DNA of 64,000 bases. Origin: CAVONB01 sp963697205 (lineage in GTDB: Bacteria; Pseudomonadota; Alphaproteobacteria; Rhizobiales; Hyphomicrobiaceae). The notes under the pieces were generated by a model. It had not been told where the DNA came from. It saw only the letters and a program-made list of their open reading frames with translations, and searched no databases. Where the stretch lies: contig CAVONB010000016.1 in the NCBI GenBank assembly GCA_963697205.1, positions 124,001 to 188,000 on the forward strand. The letters are read 5' to 3'. Made by a program: the position numbers and the translations under genes. Below, in pieces: positions 1-8,628 of the stretch; the stretch's first letter is position 1, and every line of letters begins with the position of its first letter.

Positions 1-425
1 ATCACGGGATGCAGTTCGCCGTCCGACTGGGCGATGGCGATGGCCGAGGGGCGGTCGGCGGTGGCGGCGGCGAGCCTGGCGACGAGATCGGCGGGCAACA
101 GCGGAGCATCGGCAGATACGGTCACAAGATGCGTCGCCGCGGTCGTGGTGGCGGCCCACCGCATGCCCGCCAGGACGCCGGCGAGCGGGCCGACGAAGCC
201 GTCGACCGTGTCGGGGACGACCGGCAGGGCAAAGGCTTGGAAGCGGGCGGGATCGCCGTTGGCGTTGATAGCGATGGGACCGACCTGGGGGCGCAGGCGC
301 TCCAGGACGTGGGCGAGCATCGGTTGGCCGCCGACATCCAGCAGCCCCTTGTCGCCGCCGCCCATACGCCGCGACAGGCCACCGGCGAGGACCAGGCCGG
401 CGATGGTTCGGGTGGTCTTGGTCAT
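1..425 (-). CDS. mobA: Molybdenum cofactor guanylyltransferase MobA, 3' end outside window
   Basis: Reading the minus strand from the ATG at 425 gives an N-terminus with LAGGLSRRMGGGDKG, the nucleotide-binding signature of MobA-type nucleotidyltransferases. It is followed by a VPDTVDGFVGPLAG stretch and by TVSADAPLLP, where the family has the metal-binding D-x-P. The frame stays open to base 1, so about 141 residues of a roughly 200-residue protein are present. MobA transfers GMP from GTP to molybdopterin, making the dinucleotide cofactor used by DMSO-reductase-type enzymes. Identification rests on motifs; the C-terminal half is not visible. Confidence 0.88.
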   Translation of the reverse strand, partial: MTKTTRTIAGLVLAGGLSRRMGGGDKGLLDVGGQPMLAHVLERLRPQVGPIAINANGDPARFQAFALPVVPDTVDGFVGPLAGVLAGMRWAATTTAATHLVTVSADAPLLPADLVARLAAATADRPSAIAIAQSDGELHPV

Positions 426-479
426 GGCTTGGAGTTCTAGTTCCTGACAGCGACGGGCGCCAGAGACCACGGCGTCCCC

Positions 480-1445
480 TCATCCGGCATCGGCGCTTCC
501 CTGCCGGCCGAGCGCCTCGCGCCGGCGCACGCGCTCGCGATGGGCGGTGTAGATGCCCGCACCGACGACGATGGCGATGCCGAGGAAGGTGTGCGCCTCG
601 GGAACGTGGCCCCAGCCGATATAGCCCGCCAGCATGGACCACAGCACGATCGAATAGCGGAACGGAATGACGGCGGTCGTCTCACCGCTGCGCAGGGCGA
701 TGATCAGACTGGAGTAGCCGCCCATCAGGCCGAACGAGGCGATCACGAGCAGGACGAGGTGCGTGCCGCTGGGCCAGTGCCAGGCGTTGCCGGTCCGATG
801 CTCCACGACGCCGTAGGCGAGGCCGCCGATCAGGGTGACGACGAACGTGAGGAACGTGACGAAGACGGTCGGTGTGGTGCGTGGGATGTAGCGGGTGGCG
901 AGGTCGCGAACTGTCACGAACAGCACCGCGAGGACGGCGGGCAAATACCACCAGGTGAAGTCTGCGCCGCCGGGCCGGATGATGATGATCGCGCCGATCA
1001 GGCCGGCGCCTGTCGCCATCCATCGGCGCCAGCCCACCTTGTCGCCCAGGAACAGGGCGGCGGCCGCCGTGATGACCAACGGAGACGTCTGCATGATGGC
1101 AGTGGTGTTGGCGATCGGCAGGCGCACGAGCGAGGACACATACAGCAGCGAGCCGCCGATCTCGCCGATGTTTCGGAGGAGCATGGGCCAGCAGTAGGCC
1201 GCCTTGAGGTGGGCGACAATGCCACGGCGCAGGACGAACGGCGCCATGATGAGGGCCCCGAAGCCGCAGCGCATGGCGATCACCTGGCTGGCGGGCAGGT
1301 CGGCGCCGGCGGCCTTGGTGAGTGCGTCGGCAACGATGAAGCTCGCCATGGCGAGCAGCATGAAGGCGATGCCGCGGGCGTTGTCGTGGGCGGGGGGCTG
1401 CGCGGGTCCCGTTTGCGCGGGGCGACGGGGGGCGGCGGTGGTCAT
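480..1445 (-). CDS. EamA/DMT-family transporter
   Basis: A 321-residue, very hydrophobic protein with about ten predicted membrane spans in two EamA repeats. Visible features are GIAFMLLAMASFIVADALTK near the N-terminus and PLVITAAAALFLGDKVGWRRW-like sequence at the end of the first repeat, as expected for drug/metabolite transporters. I chose the ATG at 1445 (MTTAAPRRPAQ). The frame extends 29 codons further upstream, but that part is basic and non-membrane and looks non-coding. The C-terminus is charged and Arg-rich. Substrate cannot be inferred, and neighbours give no clue. Confidence 0.85.
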   Translation of the reverse strand: MTTAAPRRPAQTGPAQPPAHDNARGIAFMLLAMASFIVADALTKAAGADLPASQVIAMRCGFGALIMAPFVLRRGIVAHLKAAYCWPMLLRNIGEIGGSLLYVSSLVRLPIANTTAIMQTSPLVITAAAALFLGDKVGWRRWMATGAGLIGAIIIIRPGGADFTWWYLPAVLAVLFVTVRDLATRYIPRTTPTVFVTFLTFVVTLIGGLAYGVVEHRTGNAWHWPSGTHLVLLVIASFGLMGGYSSLIIALRSGETTAVIPFRYSIVLWSMLAGYIGWGHVPEAHTFLGIAIVVGAGIYTAHRERVRRREALGRQGSADAG

Positions 1446-1604
1446 GCGGGTTGGGAATCCGTGCAGCGGCGGGCGGCCAGCACTGGCACGCTGCAGCGCG
1501 CGGTGAAAGCGCCAATTCACCAGCGCATGCATGCCACGCCCGCAGCGCAGACCGGACGACGGCCACGGCCGTCATCGGATCCGGCACCCGGGCGGTCGTC
1601 GCCG

Positions 1605-2306
1605 TCAGTCGGCGCGCAGGTCGGGATGCAGTTGGAAGCGCAGGTCGCCGGGCTCCAGTTCGATGGCGCCGCCGCCCCAGTAGAACTCGGGCGCGACGAG
1701 ACGCTGGCGCTCTTCCAGCCAGGGCAACGTGCGATTGAGGAAATTGTCGATCGGAATGAGCAGCGCCAGCAACTCCTCGAACGGGCCGACGATGTGTTTT
1801 TCGGCTTCCTCGCGATCGGACCAACAGGGAAGCACAAGGCGGTCCTGGGCGCTGCCGGAGAGCAACAGGCCCGGACCATCGATGCCTTCGAGCATCCAGA
1901 CGACACCGGTGGTGGAGACCGTGCGGACAAAGCGCTCGATGGCGGCAAGGCGCAGGCGTTCGCCGATGTCGCGGGCCTCGACCTCGGGTTCGACGGGGTC
2001 GGCACCCCAGTCGGGGCCGACGAAACGCTTCATTTGTGCCAACGCAGGCAGCACGTCCTGCAGGAGATCGGACCTGGTCAGCTCTTTGAGGCGCGGCCGG
2101 TCTGCCACGGAAGAGGCCCAGCGGCGCGCCTGCTGCTCGTCACTCCAAAGGAGCGTCACGTCGCGGCCCTTCCAGCGCTGCGACTTGACGCGCGAGAGGC
2201 CTTCACTGCCAGCGACGGCCCACACGCGTCCTGTCTCGTTGACCCGGTGGATGAACCGGTTGCGCACGTCGGTCTCGGCGTGGACGCCCTGGGACTTCAA
2301 CAGCAT
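1605..2306 (-). CDS. DUF2750 protein with two tandem DUF2750 repeats
   Basis: A 233-residue soluble protein. Residues about 14-100 (FIHRVNETGRVWAV, then LLWSDEQQARRWA) and about 125-220 (FVRTVSTTGVVWML, then PCWSDREEAEKHI) are two copies of one fold: F..V..TG.VW, a short strand, a WSD..xA motif, then a helix ending in LLP.L or LIP. This matches DUF2750, which is usually a single domain of about 100 residues. The function of the family is unknown. The gene stands alone, about 100 bp downstream of the ATP12 gene on the same strand, so co-transcription is possible. Confidence 0.72.
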   Translation of the reverse strand: MLLKSQGVHAETDVRNRFIHRVNETGRVWAVAGSEGLSRVKSQRWKGRDVTLLWSDEQQARRWASSVADRPRLKELTRSDLLQDVLPALAQMKRFVGPDWGADPVEPEVEARDIGERLRLAAIERFVRTVSTTGVVWMLEGIDGPGLLLSGSAQDRLVLPCWSDREEAEKHIVGPFEELLALLIPIDNFLNRTLPWLEERQRLVAPEFYWGGGAIELEPGDLRFQLHPDLRAD

Positions 2307-2405
2307 GACGATGGGTCTCCGCGGCTGGTTGCGAAAACCTAAATCGACAGGGTCAACAAATGATGAAACAGTCCTTTTCTCAGCGTGCGGTTTCCGTGAA
2401 CATGA

Positions 2406-3194
2406 TCAACGGGCGGGCTCGGTCGCGCTGAGCAACGCGACGAGGCGGTCGGCGGCGGCCATCTCCTGCCAGCGCCGACGGCGGCGGGCGGCCGCTTCGG
2501 CGTCCTCGCCCCACTGAGCAATCTGCCAGTCCTCGTCGACGTGGGCGGCAGCCCACGCGGCCTCGGCCGACATGGCCCGCTCGAGGCACGCGAATGCGAT
2601 CAGCGCGGACCCTGTCAGCGTGGTCATGACGTGCAGCGCCGCGATCGCGAAGGCGTCGTGGGCGTGCAGCAGTGCGGCAAGGCCGCGGCCGACAGCTTCG
2701 GGCTGGGCGACGGGCATCAGGCCTGCCGTCACGTGCAGGGCCGCGCCGATGCGGCGCTCGGCGTGCGCGACGACGGGATCCCACATGTGTGCCTGTCGTT
2801 CGACAAGGCCTGGGGGAGCTTCAGCGCGATAGCACACGAGATCGCTGCCGGCGTACTTCACGACATCGGCCGCCACCTCCGCCTCGCGACCGGCGACGCC
2901 GTCGATCACGGTATTGACGAGGCGGGTCAGTGGCATCGTCGCGGGATCGATGACCGCGACCTGCGCCTGCCACTCTGCGGCCACCGCCTCGGCCAAGGCC
3001 ACGTTGAGCACGAGCAACGGACGGCCGCCCGGTGTTTTGGCGGTGCGGCGGTCGAGCGTGACGATGAAGCCTTGCGTGTCGCCCGGCGCTGCCTCGAAAG
3101 CGGCCGTCGTGTAAAAGCGCTTTGGCTTTGCGGCAGGCGCGCGCGCAGCAGTGGTCGGATCGGGTCGCTCGTTGTGACCGTTGGGTTCGCTCAT
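2406..3194 (-). CDS. ATP12 family F1-ATPase assembly chaperone
   Basis: A 262-residue protein beginning MSEPNGHNERP. After a disordered Pro/Ala N-terminus it has KRFYTTAAFEA, DRRTAKTPGGRPLLV, LTRLVNTVIDGV and a helical C-terminal half with DLVCYRAEAPPGLVERQ and the acidic stretch HVDEDWQIAQWGED. These are typical of ATP12, which binds the alpha subunit of F1 during ATP synthase assembly and is characteristic of alphaproteobacteria and mitochondria. The start was chosen at 3194; the open frame upstream overlaps the HAD gene. The HAD gene stop lies only 11 bp upstream, so the two are probably co-transcribed. Confidence 0.9.
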   Translation of the reverse strand: MSEPNGHNERPDPTTAARAPAAKPKRFYTTAAFEAAPGDTQGFIVTLDRRTAKTPGGRPLLVLNVALAEAVAAEWQAQVAVIDPATMPLTRLVNTVIDGVAGREAEVAADVVKYAGSDLVCYRAEAPPGLVERQAHMWDPVVAHAERRIGAALHVTAGLMPVAQPEAVGRGLAALLHAHDAFAIAALHVMTTLTGSALIAFACLERAMSAEAAWAAAHVDEDWQIAQWGEDAEAAARRRRRWQEMAAADRLVALLSATEPAR

Positions 3195-3205
3195 CGCGGT
3201 CCTCC

Positions 3206-3901
3206 TCAGCGTCGCGCCAGCAGCCGGCTCACGGCATCGGGGATCTCGTCGTAGATCCCGGCGACATGGTGGGCGCCCGCCTCGGTCAACGCGGCGGGTG
3301 GGTGATAGCCCCACGCGACGCCCAACGCGCCGACACCAGCAGAGCGCGCCATCTCAATGTCGAAAGTTGTGTCGCCGATCATCACGGTCTGGTCGGCGTG
3401 GCCGCCCACTTCGGCAATGGCGGTTTCGATCATGGAGGGATGGGGCTTTGAGGGGTGTGTGTCGGCGGTCTGGATCGTGTGGAAGTAGGTGTCGAGGCCC
3501 TCGCGCTCGAACAGCATCGCGACGCCGCGCCGGGACTTGCCGGTGGCGACACCCAGCAGCACATCGTCGCGTGCGGCCAAAGCAACGATGGCCTCGCGCG
3601 CGCCCGGGTAAAGCGGTTCAGCGTGAGCGGGATCCTTGCGCAACGCGCCGAAGGCCGACTTGTAGCTTTCCGCGATCCTCAGCACCTGGCGCTCGTCGCG
3701 CGGGTCGTGGACGAGGCGTGCTACGGCGGGCACGAGCGAGAGGCCGACCACCGACAGCACGGCCTCGCGCGGCGGCGCGGTGAGACCGGCTTCGACAAAC
3801 GCCGTCGTCATCGCCGCGACGATCATGTGCTGGCTATCGACGATGGTGCCGTCGCAGTCGAAGATGACGAGCTTGACGCCGGTTGCTGCGCTTTGCGCCA
3901 T
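3206..3901 (-). CDS. HAD-IA family hydrolase (phosphoglycolate phosphatase-like)
   Basis: A 231-residue protein with the full set of HAD motifs: LVIFDCDGTIVDS near residue 12 (nucleophile and acid/base Asp), GVATGKSRRG (motif II Ser/Thr region), HPSKPHPSM (motif III Lys) and VMIGDTTFDIEMARSAG (motif IV). The helical cap between motifs I and II places it in subfamily IA, like Gph and pyrophosphatase-type enzymes. The substrate is unknown. It sits 5 bp downstream of the pseudouridine synthase gene and 11 bp upstream of ATP12, so an operon is likely. Confidence 0.9.
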   Translation of the reverse strand: MAQSAATGVKLVIFDCDGTIVDSQHMIVAAMTTAFVEAGLTAPPREAVLSVVGLSLVPAVARLVHDPRDERQVLRIAESYKSAFGALRKDPAHAEPLYPGAREAIVALAARDDVLLGVATGKSRRGVAMLFEREGLDTYFHTIQTADTHPSKPHPSMIETAIAEVGGHADQTVMIGDTTFDIEMARSAGVGALGVAWGYHPPAALTEAGAHHVAGIYDEIPDAVSRLLARR

Positions 3902-3906
3902 GGCGC

Positions 3907-4932
3907 TCACGCCTCCTCGCGCACGAAGCGAGCGGCGTCGAGGCCCAGAAGATCGAAGCTCGCCTGCATGTGCGGCGGCAGCGGCGCGGTGACATCGACG
4001 GTGCCGCGGCCGGAGGGATGCGGGATGACGAGCCGGCGCGCGTGCAGGTGCAGGCGCGATTCCGTGCGTGCGTCGCCCGGGCCATCGCCGGAGGGCATAT
4101 CGCGGTCGCCGTCGTACTTGTTGTCGCCGGCGATGGGATTGCCAATCAGCGCCATGTGCGCGCGCAACTGGTGCTGGCGTCCCGTCACCGGCTTGAGCGA
4201 TACCCACGCCCACTTGTGGCCGACGCGATCGATGACGGAATAGTGCGTCGTGGCATGCATGGCGCCGTCCTGCTCGCCGGGCTCGGATTTGCGCACGCGG
4301 TCGCCGTCGGGGCCCGACGCCTTGATCAGTGCGGCCTCGATCTTGCCCTGCGGCGGCTTGGGCACGCCGTGAACCAACGCCCAATAGGTCTTGGCGGCCG
4401 AGCGCGTCTGGAAGGTTTTGCCGAGACGGGCGGCGGCGGCGCGCGTCTTTGCGATCAACAGCACGCCCGTCGTGTCGCGGTCGAGGCGATGGACGAGCCG
4501 CGGGCGCTCGCCGCCGAAGCGGTCGGTCATGTTGGCGAGGATGCCGTCGAGATGGCGCTTGGTGCCGGTGCCGCCCTGGACGGCGATGCCGAACGGCTTG
4601 TTCAAGACCAGGACGTCGTCGTCCTCGTAGAGGATGTTCTTTTCGATCAGGTCGCGGTCGCCCTTGGAGACGCCCATCGGGGCCTTGAGGCTCGGTGGCA
4701 GTGGCGCCTTCCTGGCGGGCTCGCGCACGATGGCGGGCACGCGCACCTCAGCGCCCTCGACCATGCGGTGGTTGGCTTCCACGCGACGGCCGTCGATGCG
4801 GACCTGACCCGTGCGCAGCAGCTTCTGCAGGTAGGCGTTGCCGACATCGGGGAAATGCGTGCGGAACCAGCGGTCGAGCCTGAGGCCCGCATCGCGGCTG
4901 GTGACGACGATGGTTTCAACACGAGGGCTCAT
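3907..4932 (-). CDS. RluC/RluD-type ribosomal RNA pseudouridine synthase
   Basis: A 341-residue protein with an N-terminal S4 RNA-binding domain (LDRWFRTHFPDVGNAYLQKL, residues about 18-80). It is followed by the PseudoU_synth_2 domain with HRLDRDTTGVLLIAKT, whose second Asp is the catalytic residue, and VTGRQHQLRAHMALIGNPI. The family isomerises uridines in 23S rRNA. RluC is the closest expectation, but the target position cannot be read from sequence. The ATG overlaps the TGA of crcB upstream by four bases (ATGA), indicating translational coupling. Confidence 0.92.
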   Translation of the reverse strand: MSPRVETIVVTSRDAGLRLDRWFRTHFPDVGNAYLQKLLRTGQVRIDGRRVEANHRMVEGAEVRVPAIVREPARKAPLPPSLKAPMGVSKGDRDLIEKNILYEDDDVLVLNKPFGIAVQGGTGTKRHLDGILANMTDRFGGERPRLVHRLDRDTTGVLLIAKTRAAAARLGKTFQTRSAAKTYWALVHGVPKPPQGKIEAALIKASGPDGDRVRKSEPGEQDGAMHATTHYSVIDRVGHKWAWVSLKPVTGRQHQLRAHMALIGNPIAGDNKYDGDRDMPSGDGPGDARTESRLHLHARRLVIPHPSGRGTVDVTAPLPPHMQASFDLLGLDAARFVREEA

Positions 4933-5312
4933 GACACCATCAACATCCTGCCGGCAGCGATGCCGGCGAAAACAGCGAGAAGCGACAGGGCCACGCTGGC
5001 TAAGACGTAAAGCCCCGCGGTGAACGTGGCTTCACCCCGCCATAGCGCGGCGAAGTCGAGGGCGAATGCGGAAAAGGTCGTGAAACCGCCGAGAATGCCG
5101 GTTGTCAGGAAGATGCGCCACTCAGCGCCGCCGCCGAGACGATGCAGCAGCCACTCCGTGACAATTCCCATCGCGAAACATCCCAACACGTTGACCGTCA
5201 ACGTCGACCAAGGAAAGGCCGTGCCGACGGTGCGCGCGGCACCGACGTTCACGAGGTAGCGGGCAGCGGAGCCCAGTGCCCCGCCGGCCGCGGCGAGTAG
5301 CAGGTGCCGCAT
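4929..5312 (-). CDS. crcB: CrcB/Fluc fluoride efflux channel
   Basis: A 127-residue protein with four hydrophobic segments and the family motifs GGALGSAARYLV (N-terminal), TLTVNVLGCFAMGI (the conserved Asn of the pore) and TTGILGGFTTFSAFALD (the Phe box/TTF region). Fluc proteins form dual-topology dimers exporting fluoride. The ATG at 5312 was preferred because the family starts here; the 56 extra upstream codons do not look coding. It is the first gene of a four-gene co-directional set with the pseudouridine synthase, HAD phosphatase and ATP12. I see no fluoride riboswitch in the roughly 160 bp upstream. Confidence 0.93.
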   Translation of the reverse strand: MRHLLLAAAGGALGSAARYLVNVGAARTVGTAFPWSTLTVNVLGCFAMGIVTEWLLHRLGGGAEWRIFLTTGILGGFTTFSAFALDFAALWRGEATFTAGLYVLASVALSLLAVFAGIAAGRMLMVS

Positions 5313-5476
5313 GGCGCTCCGTTCGGCCGGCTGTTCGCGCCGACGATCGAAGCGGCTTATAGCGGCAACGCGGGTGCGGGGAAACGACTTCGAGGCCAGG
5401 CCTTCGAGACACCGCGTGGCGATACGGCCTGCGACACAGCTTGGCGGTGCCGGGGCCTGCCGGCGGGCGGCCCAGC

Positions 5477-5761
5477 TCAAACCTCCGGCGGATGGGCGGC
5501 GGGCGGCGTCGGGGCCGGGTTATGGGTTGGGGCAGCAGTCTGGGGCGCCATCCAGCCGGCCACGGCCCAGCCGAACAGCCAGCCGGCGACCAGGGCCGCC
5601 AGGTTGGTGGCGATGAACACCAGGGCATGGAGTTCTCCCACGCTGTCGGGATTGTCGAAGGTGAAGCGGCCGACTGCCCAGGACGCAAGCGGAGACGAGA
5701 CGAACACCGTCGCGGTGCCGGCGAAGGCGGCGGCAAAGGCCATGGCGATCAGGTAGCGCAT
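5477..5761 (-). CDS. Small two-helix membrane protein, unknown
   Basis: A 94-residue protein that I do not recognise. Residues 1-25 are hydrophobic (RYLIAMAFAAAFAGTATVFV) and could be a signal anchor or signal peptide. A second, strong membrane segment follows at about 48-72 (ALVFIATNLAALVAGWLFGW), then a Pro/Ala/Thr-rich tail. It lies 70 bp downstream of the Tae4-like amidase gene on the same strand, with a GC hairpin between them. The position would suit an immunity protein, but it has no resemblance to known Tai4 proteins that I can see, so that role is only a conjecture. Confidence 0.55.
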   Translation of the reverse strand: MRYLIAMAFAAAFAGTATVFVSSPLASWAVGRFTFDNPDSVGELHALVFIATNLAALVAGWLFGWAVAGWMAPQTAAPTHNPAPTPPAAHPPEV

Positions 5762-5794
5762 GATGGCTCCTCGGCAGGCACGAGTTGCGGGCCT

Positions 5795-5810
5795 TCCCGC
5801 CGGGGCGGGA
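5795..5810. other. Short GC inverted repeat between amidase and membrane-protein genes
   Basis: TCCCGCC and GGCGGGA are perfect 7-base arms separated by two bases, lying 21 bp past the amidase stop and about 35 bp before the next start. There is no T-run on either strand, so this is at best a weak or Rho-assisted stop or attenuator. Confidence 0.35.
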
Positions 5811-5831
5811 GCAGGCGCGCGGGCGCCCTGC

Positions 5832-6380
5832 CTATTTCACGTCCCAGAACCAGATCTCGCCGGCATGGGCGTAGTTGCCGGTGTAGCCGAGCCACGAGAA
5901 CCACTCCATCAGCCACTTCGCGGATGACCGATAGCCGTTCCACACGTCGATATGGTCGCCGGTGGGCCGGCCCGGCTGGTCGGTGGAACGCTGCCAGTAG
6001 TCCTGCAAGTAGACGAGCCCGGTGCGGCCGTAGAGTTGCTTGTAGAAATCCTGCGTGGCGGGGCTGCGGATGATCTGGCGCGGCCCCACGCCGGGCAGGT
6101 TCGCCCGCGCAATGGCGTTGGCGAGCTGGTTGGCGTTGATGAAGTGCATGTCCTCGCGGGAATGCACGCCGCATGTCGTGACGCCGGGCAGCTGCGATGC
6201 CGTCACGCCCGCGCGACGGAGCGCGACGCTCATGCGGATGGCGCACTGGTTGGAGAAGACGGGCAGCCCCTGGTGGACCACCTTGCCCTCCAAGTTCGTC
6301 AGCGTCACGGGCGCAAGGCACGGCGTCTGGACGCTCTCGTTGATCGGGTGGCTGTGCCACAGGTCTGAGAACCGAACCAT
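5832..6380 (-). CDS. Tae4-family peptidoglycan amidase (T6SS-effector-like), orphan
   Basis: A 182-residue protein with the Tae4 (NlpC/P60-like gamma-D-glutamyl-DAP amidase) signature. FSNQCAIRMSVAL places the catalytic Cys at about residue 46. GVHSREDMHF follows, then LVYLQDYWQRS and GDHIDVWNGYR with the catalytic His at about residue 143. Known Tae4 proteins have NQCAIR and GDHIDLWNG in the same order and are about 160 residues long. No signal peptide is evident, as expected for a cargo protein. No T6SS genes are visible in the window. The start at 6380 gives the MVRFSDLWHSHP N-terminus typical of the family. Confidence 0.8.
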   Translation of the reverse strand: MVRFSDLWHSHPINESVQTPCLAPVTLTNLEGKVVHQGLPVFSNQCAIRMSVALRRAGVTASQLPGVTTCGVHSREDMHFINANQLANAIARANLPGVGPRQIIRSPATQDFYKQLYGRTGLVYLQDYWQRSTDQPGRPTGDHIDVWNGYRSSAKWLMEWFSWLGYTGNYAHAGEIWFWDVK

Positions 6381-6598
6381 CCGTGTCTCCCGTCGCGTGG
6401 ATCGCCGCGGGCGGCCCCCTGCCGCCTCAGCGAAAGATGGCCCCTTCTGCCGGCAAACGCAACGTCGCCCACCGCGCAAGGCCCACCGGGCGTTCAGGTG
6501 TGTGCCGCCCTGGCTGCGCGCTGACGCGCAGGACCGGCCGGCGTGCCGCCTGGCCACCGGTGGGTCGCACGCGATCACAACGAACGCGACGCTGGCGG

Positions 6599-8287
6599 TC
6601 AGGCGCTCGGCACCCAGGGATCGGGGGCGACGGCGTCGGGATGCGTCCTGACGTCGATGACGGCGGGCTTGCCGCACGCGAGCGCCGCCTTGAACGTCTT
6701 GGCGAAGTCGGACGCCTTCTCCACCGTCGCGCCCCAGCAATCCAGCGATTCTGCGATCTTCTGCAGGCTCAGCGGGTGGAAGCGGTGCAGCTCCTCCTTG
6801 TTGCCCTCGCGGTTGCCATAGGTGGCATTGATGTTGCGCACGCCTTGGCCAAGGCCGCCGTTGTTGTTGACGACGATGACGACGTTGAGGCCCCAGCGGC
6901 GCGCGGTCTCTAGCTCGGGGAAGTGGTAGAAGAAGCCGCCGTCGCCGCAGAAGACGACGACGGGGCGGTCGGGGGCGGCCGCCTTGGCGCCCATGGCGGC
7001 GGGCACGGACCAGCCGAGCGAGCCGGCCGCGCGGTAGTAACTCTGGGTCGCGTGGCGGATGCCGATCATGTTGCCGGTCCACTGGGCGGACCAGCCGGTG
7101 TCGGAGAGGAAGATCGCGTCCTTGGGCAGGTTGTCGGTCAAGAGCGCGCACAACTCGTTGGGGCGCATGGCCGCCTCGCCCTTGGGCTGCTCGTCGACGA
7201 GGCGCTGCCAGGCATCGACGTGCTTCTTGGCCTGGTCGAGCCAGGCCTTGCGCGCCTTCTTGGCGGTGCCGGCGACCAGCGCCTCCAGGCCCGCCCGGAC
7301 GTCGGACTGGATGCCGATGGTGCCGGGATAGTTGCGGCCGAGCTCCATCGGCTCGATGTCGATCTGCACGATGGCGGTGCCCTCGCGCGGTACGCGCCAG
7401 TTGACGGTCGTCATGTCGGCGGTGCCGCTGCCGGCGAAGATCACCAGGTCGGCCTCGTCGACGATGTGGTTGGCCGAGCTTGCGCCGTAGGTGCCGACGA
7501 CGCCGCCGTAGAGCGGATCGCCCTCCAGGATGCAGCCTTTGGCGTCGAGCCCGCAGATGACCATCGCGCCGATGCGCTTGGCCAGATCGTTCACCGCCTT
7601 TTCGCCACCGCAGATCATGACGCCGCGGTCGGCGATGATGACGGGACGGGCGGCGGCGTCGATCGCCTTGACGGCGCGTTCAACCGCTGCGGGGTCGGGA
7701 TGGGGCCGCTGTCCGGGCATCCGACCGTATTCGGGCTCGGCCTGGGTGTTGAAGGCGCGCGACTGGGCGGCGAGCACGTCGCCCGTGTGGCCGGCGACGT
7801 CGAGATGGACGGGCCGGGGTGTGCCGGTGGTGGCGGCACGGAACGCCTGGCGCAGCAGCAGGGGGAGCTGCTCGGGCGTCTCGATCACGCCCTGGAACTT
7901 GGTGACGGCGGCAAACAGTGGCTCGTGCGCCACCTCCTGGTAGGCGTTGCGGTACTGCATGGGCTGGGTGTGGCGACCCGTAATGGCGATCACCGGCGAG
8001 GCGCCGAGATAGGGATCCTGCAGGCCCGAAGCCAGGTTGGCCGCGCCGACCGACTGCGAAAGGCAGACGCCGGGCCGACCGGTGACGCGCGCGTAGCCAT
8101 CGGCCATGTACGTCGCCGCCTTCTCGGAGTGCGTCAGGATGCGTTTGATGCCGAGCTCCTCGAGTTCGATCATCGTGCGCCGCAGGATGGCGTCGACGAA
8201 GAAGACGTGGGTGACACCATAGCCCTTCAGCATCTCCGCGATGCAACGGCCGGCAGTGATGGTGGGCGGGGTCTTGGTCTCGGTCAT
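6599..8287 (-). CDS. Thiamine-pyrophosphate-dependent enzyme, acetolactate synthase/benzoylformate decarboxylase superfamily
   Basis: A 562-residue enzyme with three domains. The N-terminal PYR domain (about 1-170) has ILTHSEKAATYMADGYARV, whose Glu should activate TPP. A central domain (about 195-330) follows. The C-terminal PP domain has FCGDGGFFYHFPEL and VVNNNGGLGQG, the GDG-to-NN TPP/Mg motif. The Gln and Phe residues specific to true acetolactate synthase are not obvious, and no ilvN regulatory gene is adjacent. A 2-oxoacid decarboxylase or lyase in a catabolic pathway is therefore as likely. It is divergent from the Bug-type binding protein gene and separated from it by about 340 bp. 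Confidence 0.85.
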   Translation of the reverse strand: MTETKTPPTITAGRCIAEMLKGYGVTHVFFVDAILRRTMIELEELGIKRILTHSEKAATYMADGYARVTGRPGVCLSQSVGAANLASGLQDPYLGASPVIAITGRHTQPMQYRNAYQEVAHEPLFAAVTKFQGVIETPEQLPLLLRQAFRAATTGTPRPVHLDVAGHTGDVLAAQSRAFNTQAEPEYGRMPGQRPHPDPAAVERAVKAIDAAARPVIIADRGVMICGGEKAVNDLAKRIGAMVICGLDAKGCILEGDPLYGGVVGTYGASSANHIVDEADLVIFAGSGTADMTTVNWRVPREGTAIVQIDIEPMELGRNYPGTIGIQSDVRAGLEALVAGTAKKARKAWLDQAKKHVDAWQRLVDEQPKGEAAMRPNELCALLTDNLPKDAIFLSDTGWSAQWTGNMIGIRHATQSYYRAAGSLGWSVPAAMGAKAAAPDRPVVVFCGDGGFFYHFPELETARRWGLNVVIVVNNNGGLGQGVRNINATYGNREGNKEELHRFHPLSLQKIAESLDCWGATVEKASDFAKTFKAALACGKPAVIDVRTHPDAVAPDPWVPSA

Positions 8288-8628
8288 GGGGTCTCCTCCC
8301 GGCAGCCGATGTGTCCCGGCGTGCCTCGGGTCCTGGCGGTGTCGACGGTGCGTTTTGCCTGGCCCGGCCGGCCGGGGCCGACCGGGCTTGCGACATACGA
8401 TGGAATTGGAGGCGTGGCGTCAAGGCGGCTCGTGCCAGCGCCGGGCGCACCCCTGGCGTGCCTTGGGCGCAGGGCGGACGGGGGTGGCGGGAGCCGGCCC
8501 GCAGGTCTGGGCGACCTCGGTGATCGACACCGGTGATTGACACGGGGGCCCGGCGGACTCGATCATCGCGTCACGGCCCACCCGGTCATCAATTCAGAAC
8601 CCACGAAGGGCCGACAGGGAGCGAACGC
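8288..8628. promoter_or_regulatory. Divergent intergenic region, 341 bp
   Basis: This spacer lies between the TPP enzyme (leftward) and the Bug protein (rightward) and must carry both promoters. I see no convincing -35/-10 pair. A purine-rich ACAGGGAGCGA stretch at 8614-8624 is a plausible ribosome site for the gene at 8629. Nothing else is recognisable. Confidence 0.4.

Noticed and set aside
540..2342. 600-codon plus-strand frame at the start of the window
   Set aside because: It crosses two recognisable minus-strand genes (EamA transporter, DUF2750) and their spacer, and its composition is typical of a shadow frame.
6599..8287. ilvB, acetolactate synthase large subunit
   Set aside because: No adjacent ilvN and no clear acetolactate-synthase-specific residues; the neighbourhood is catabolic.
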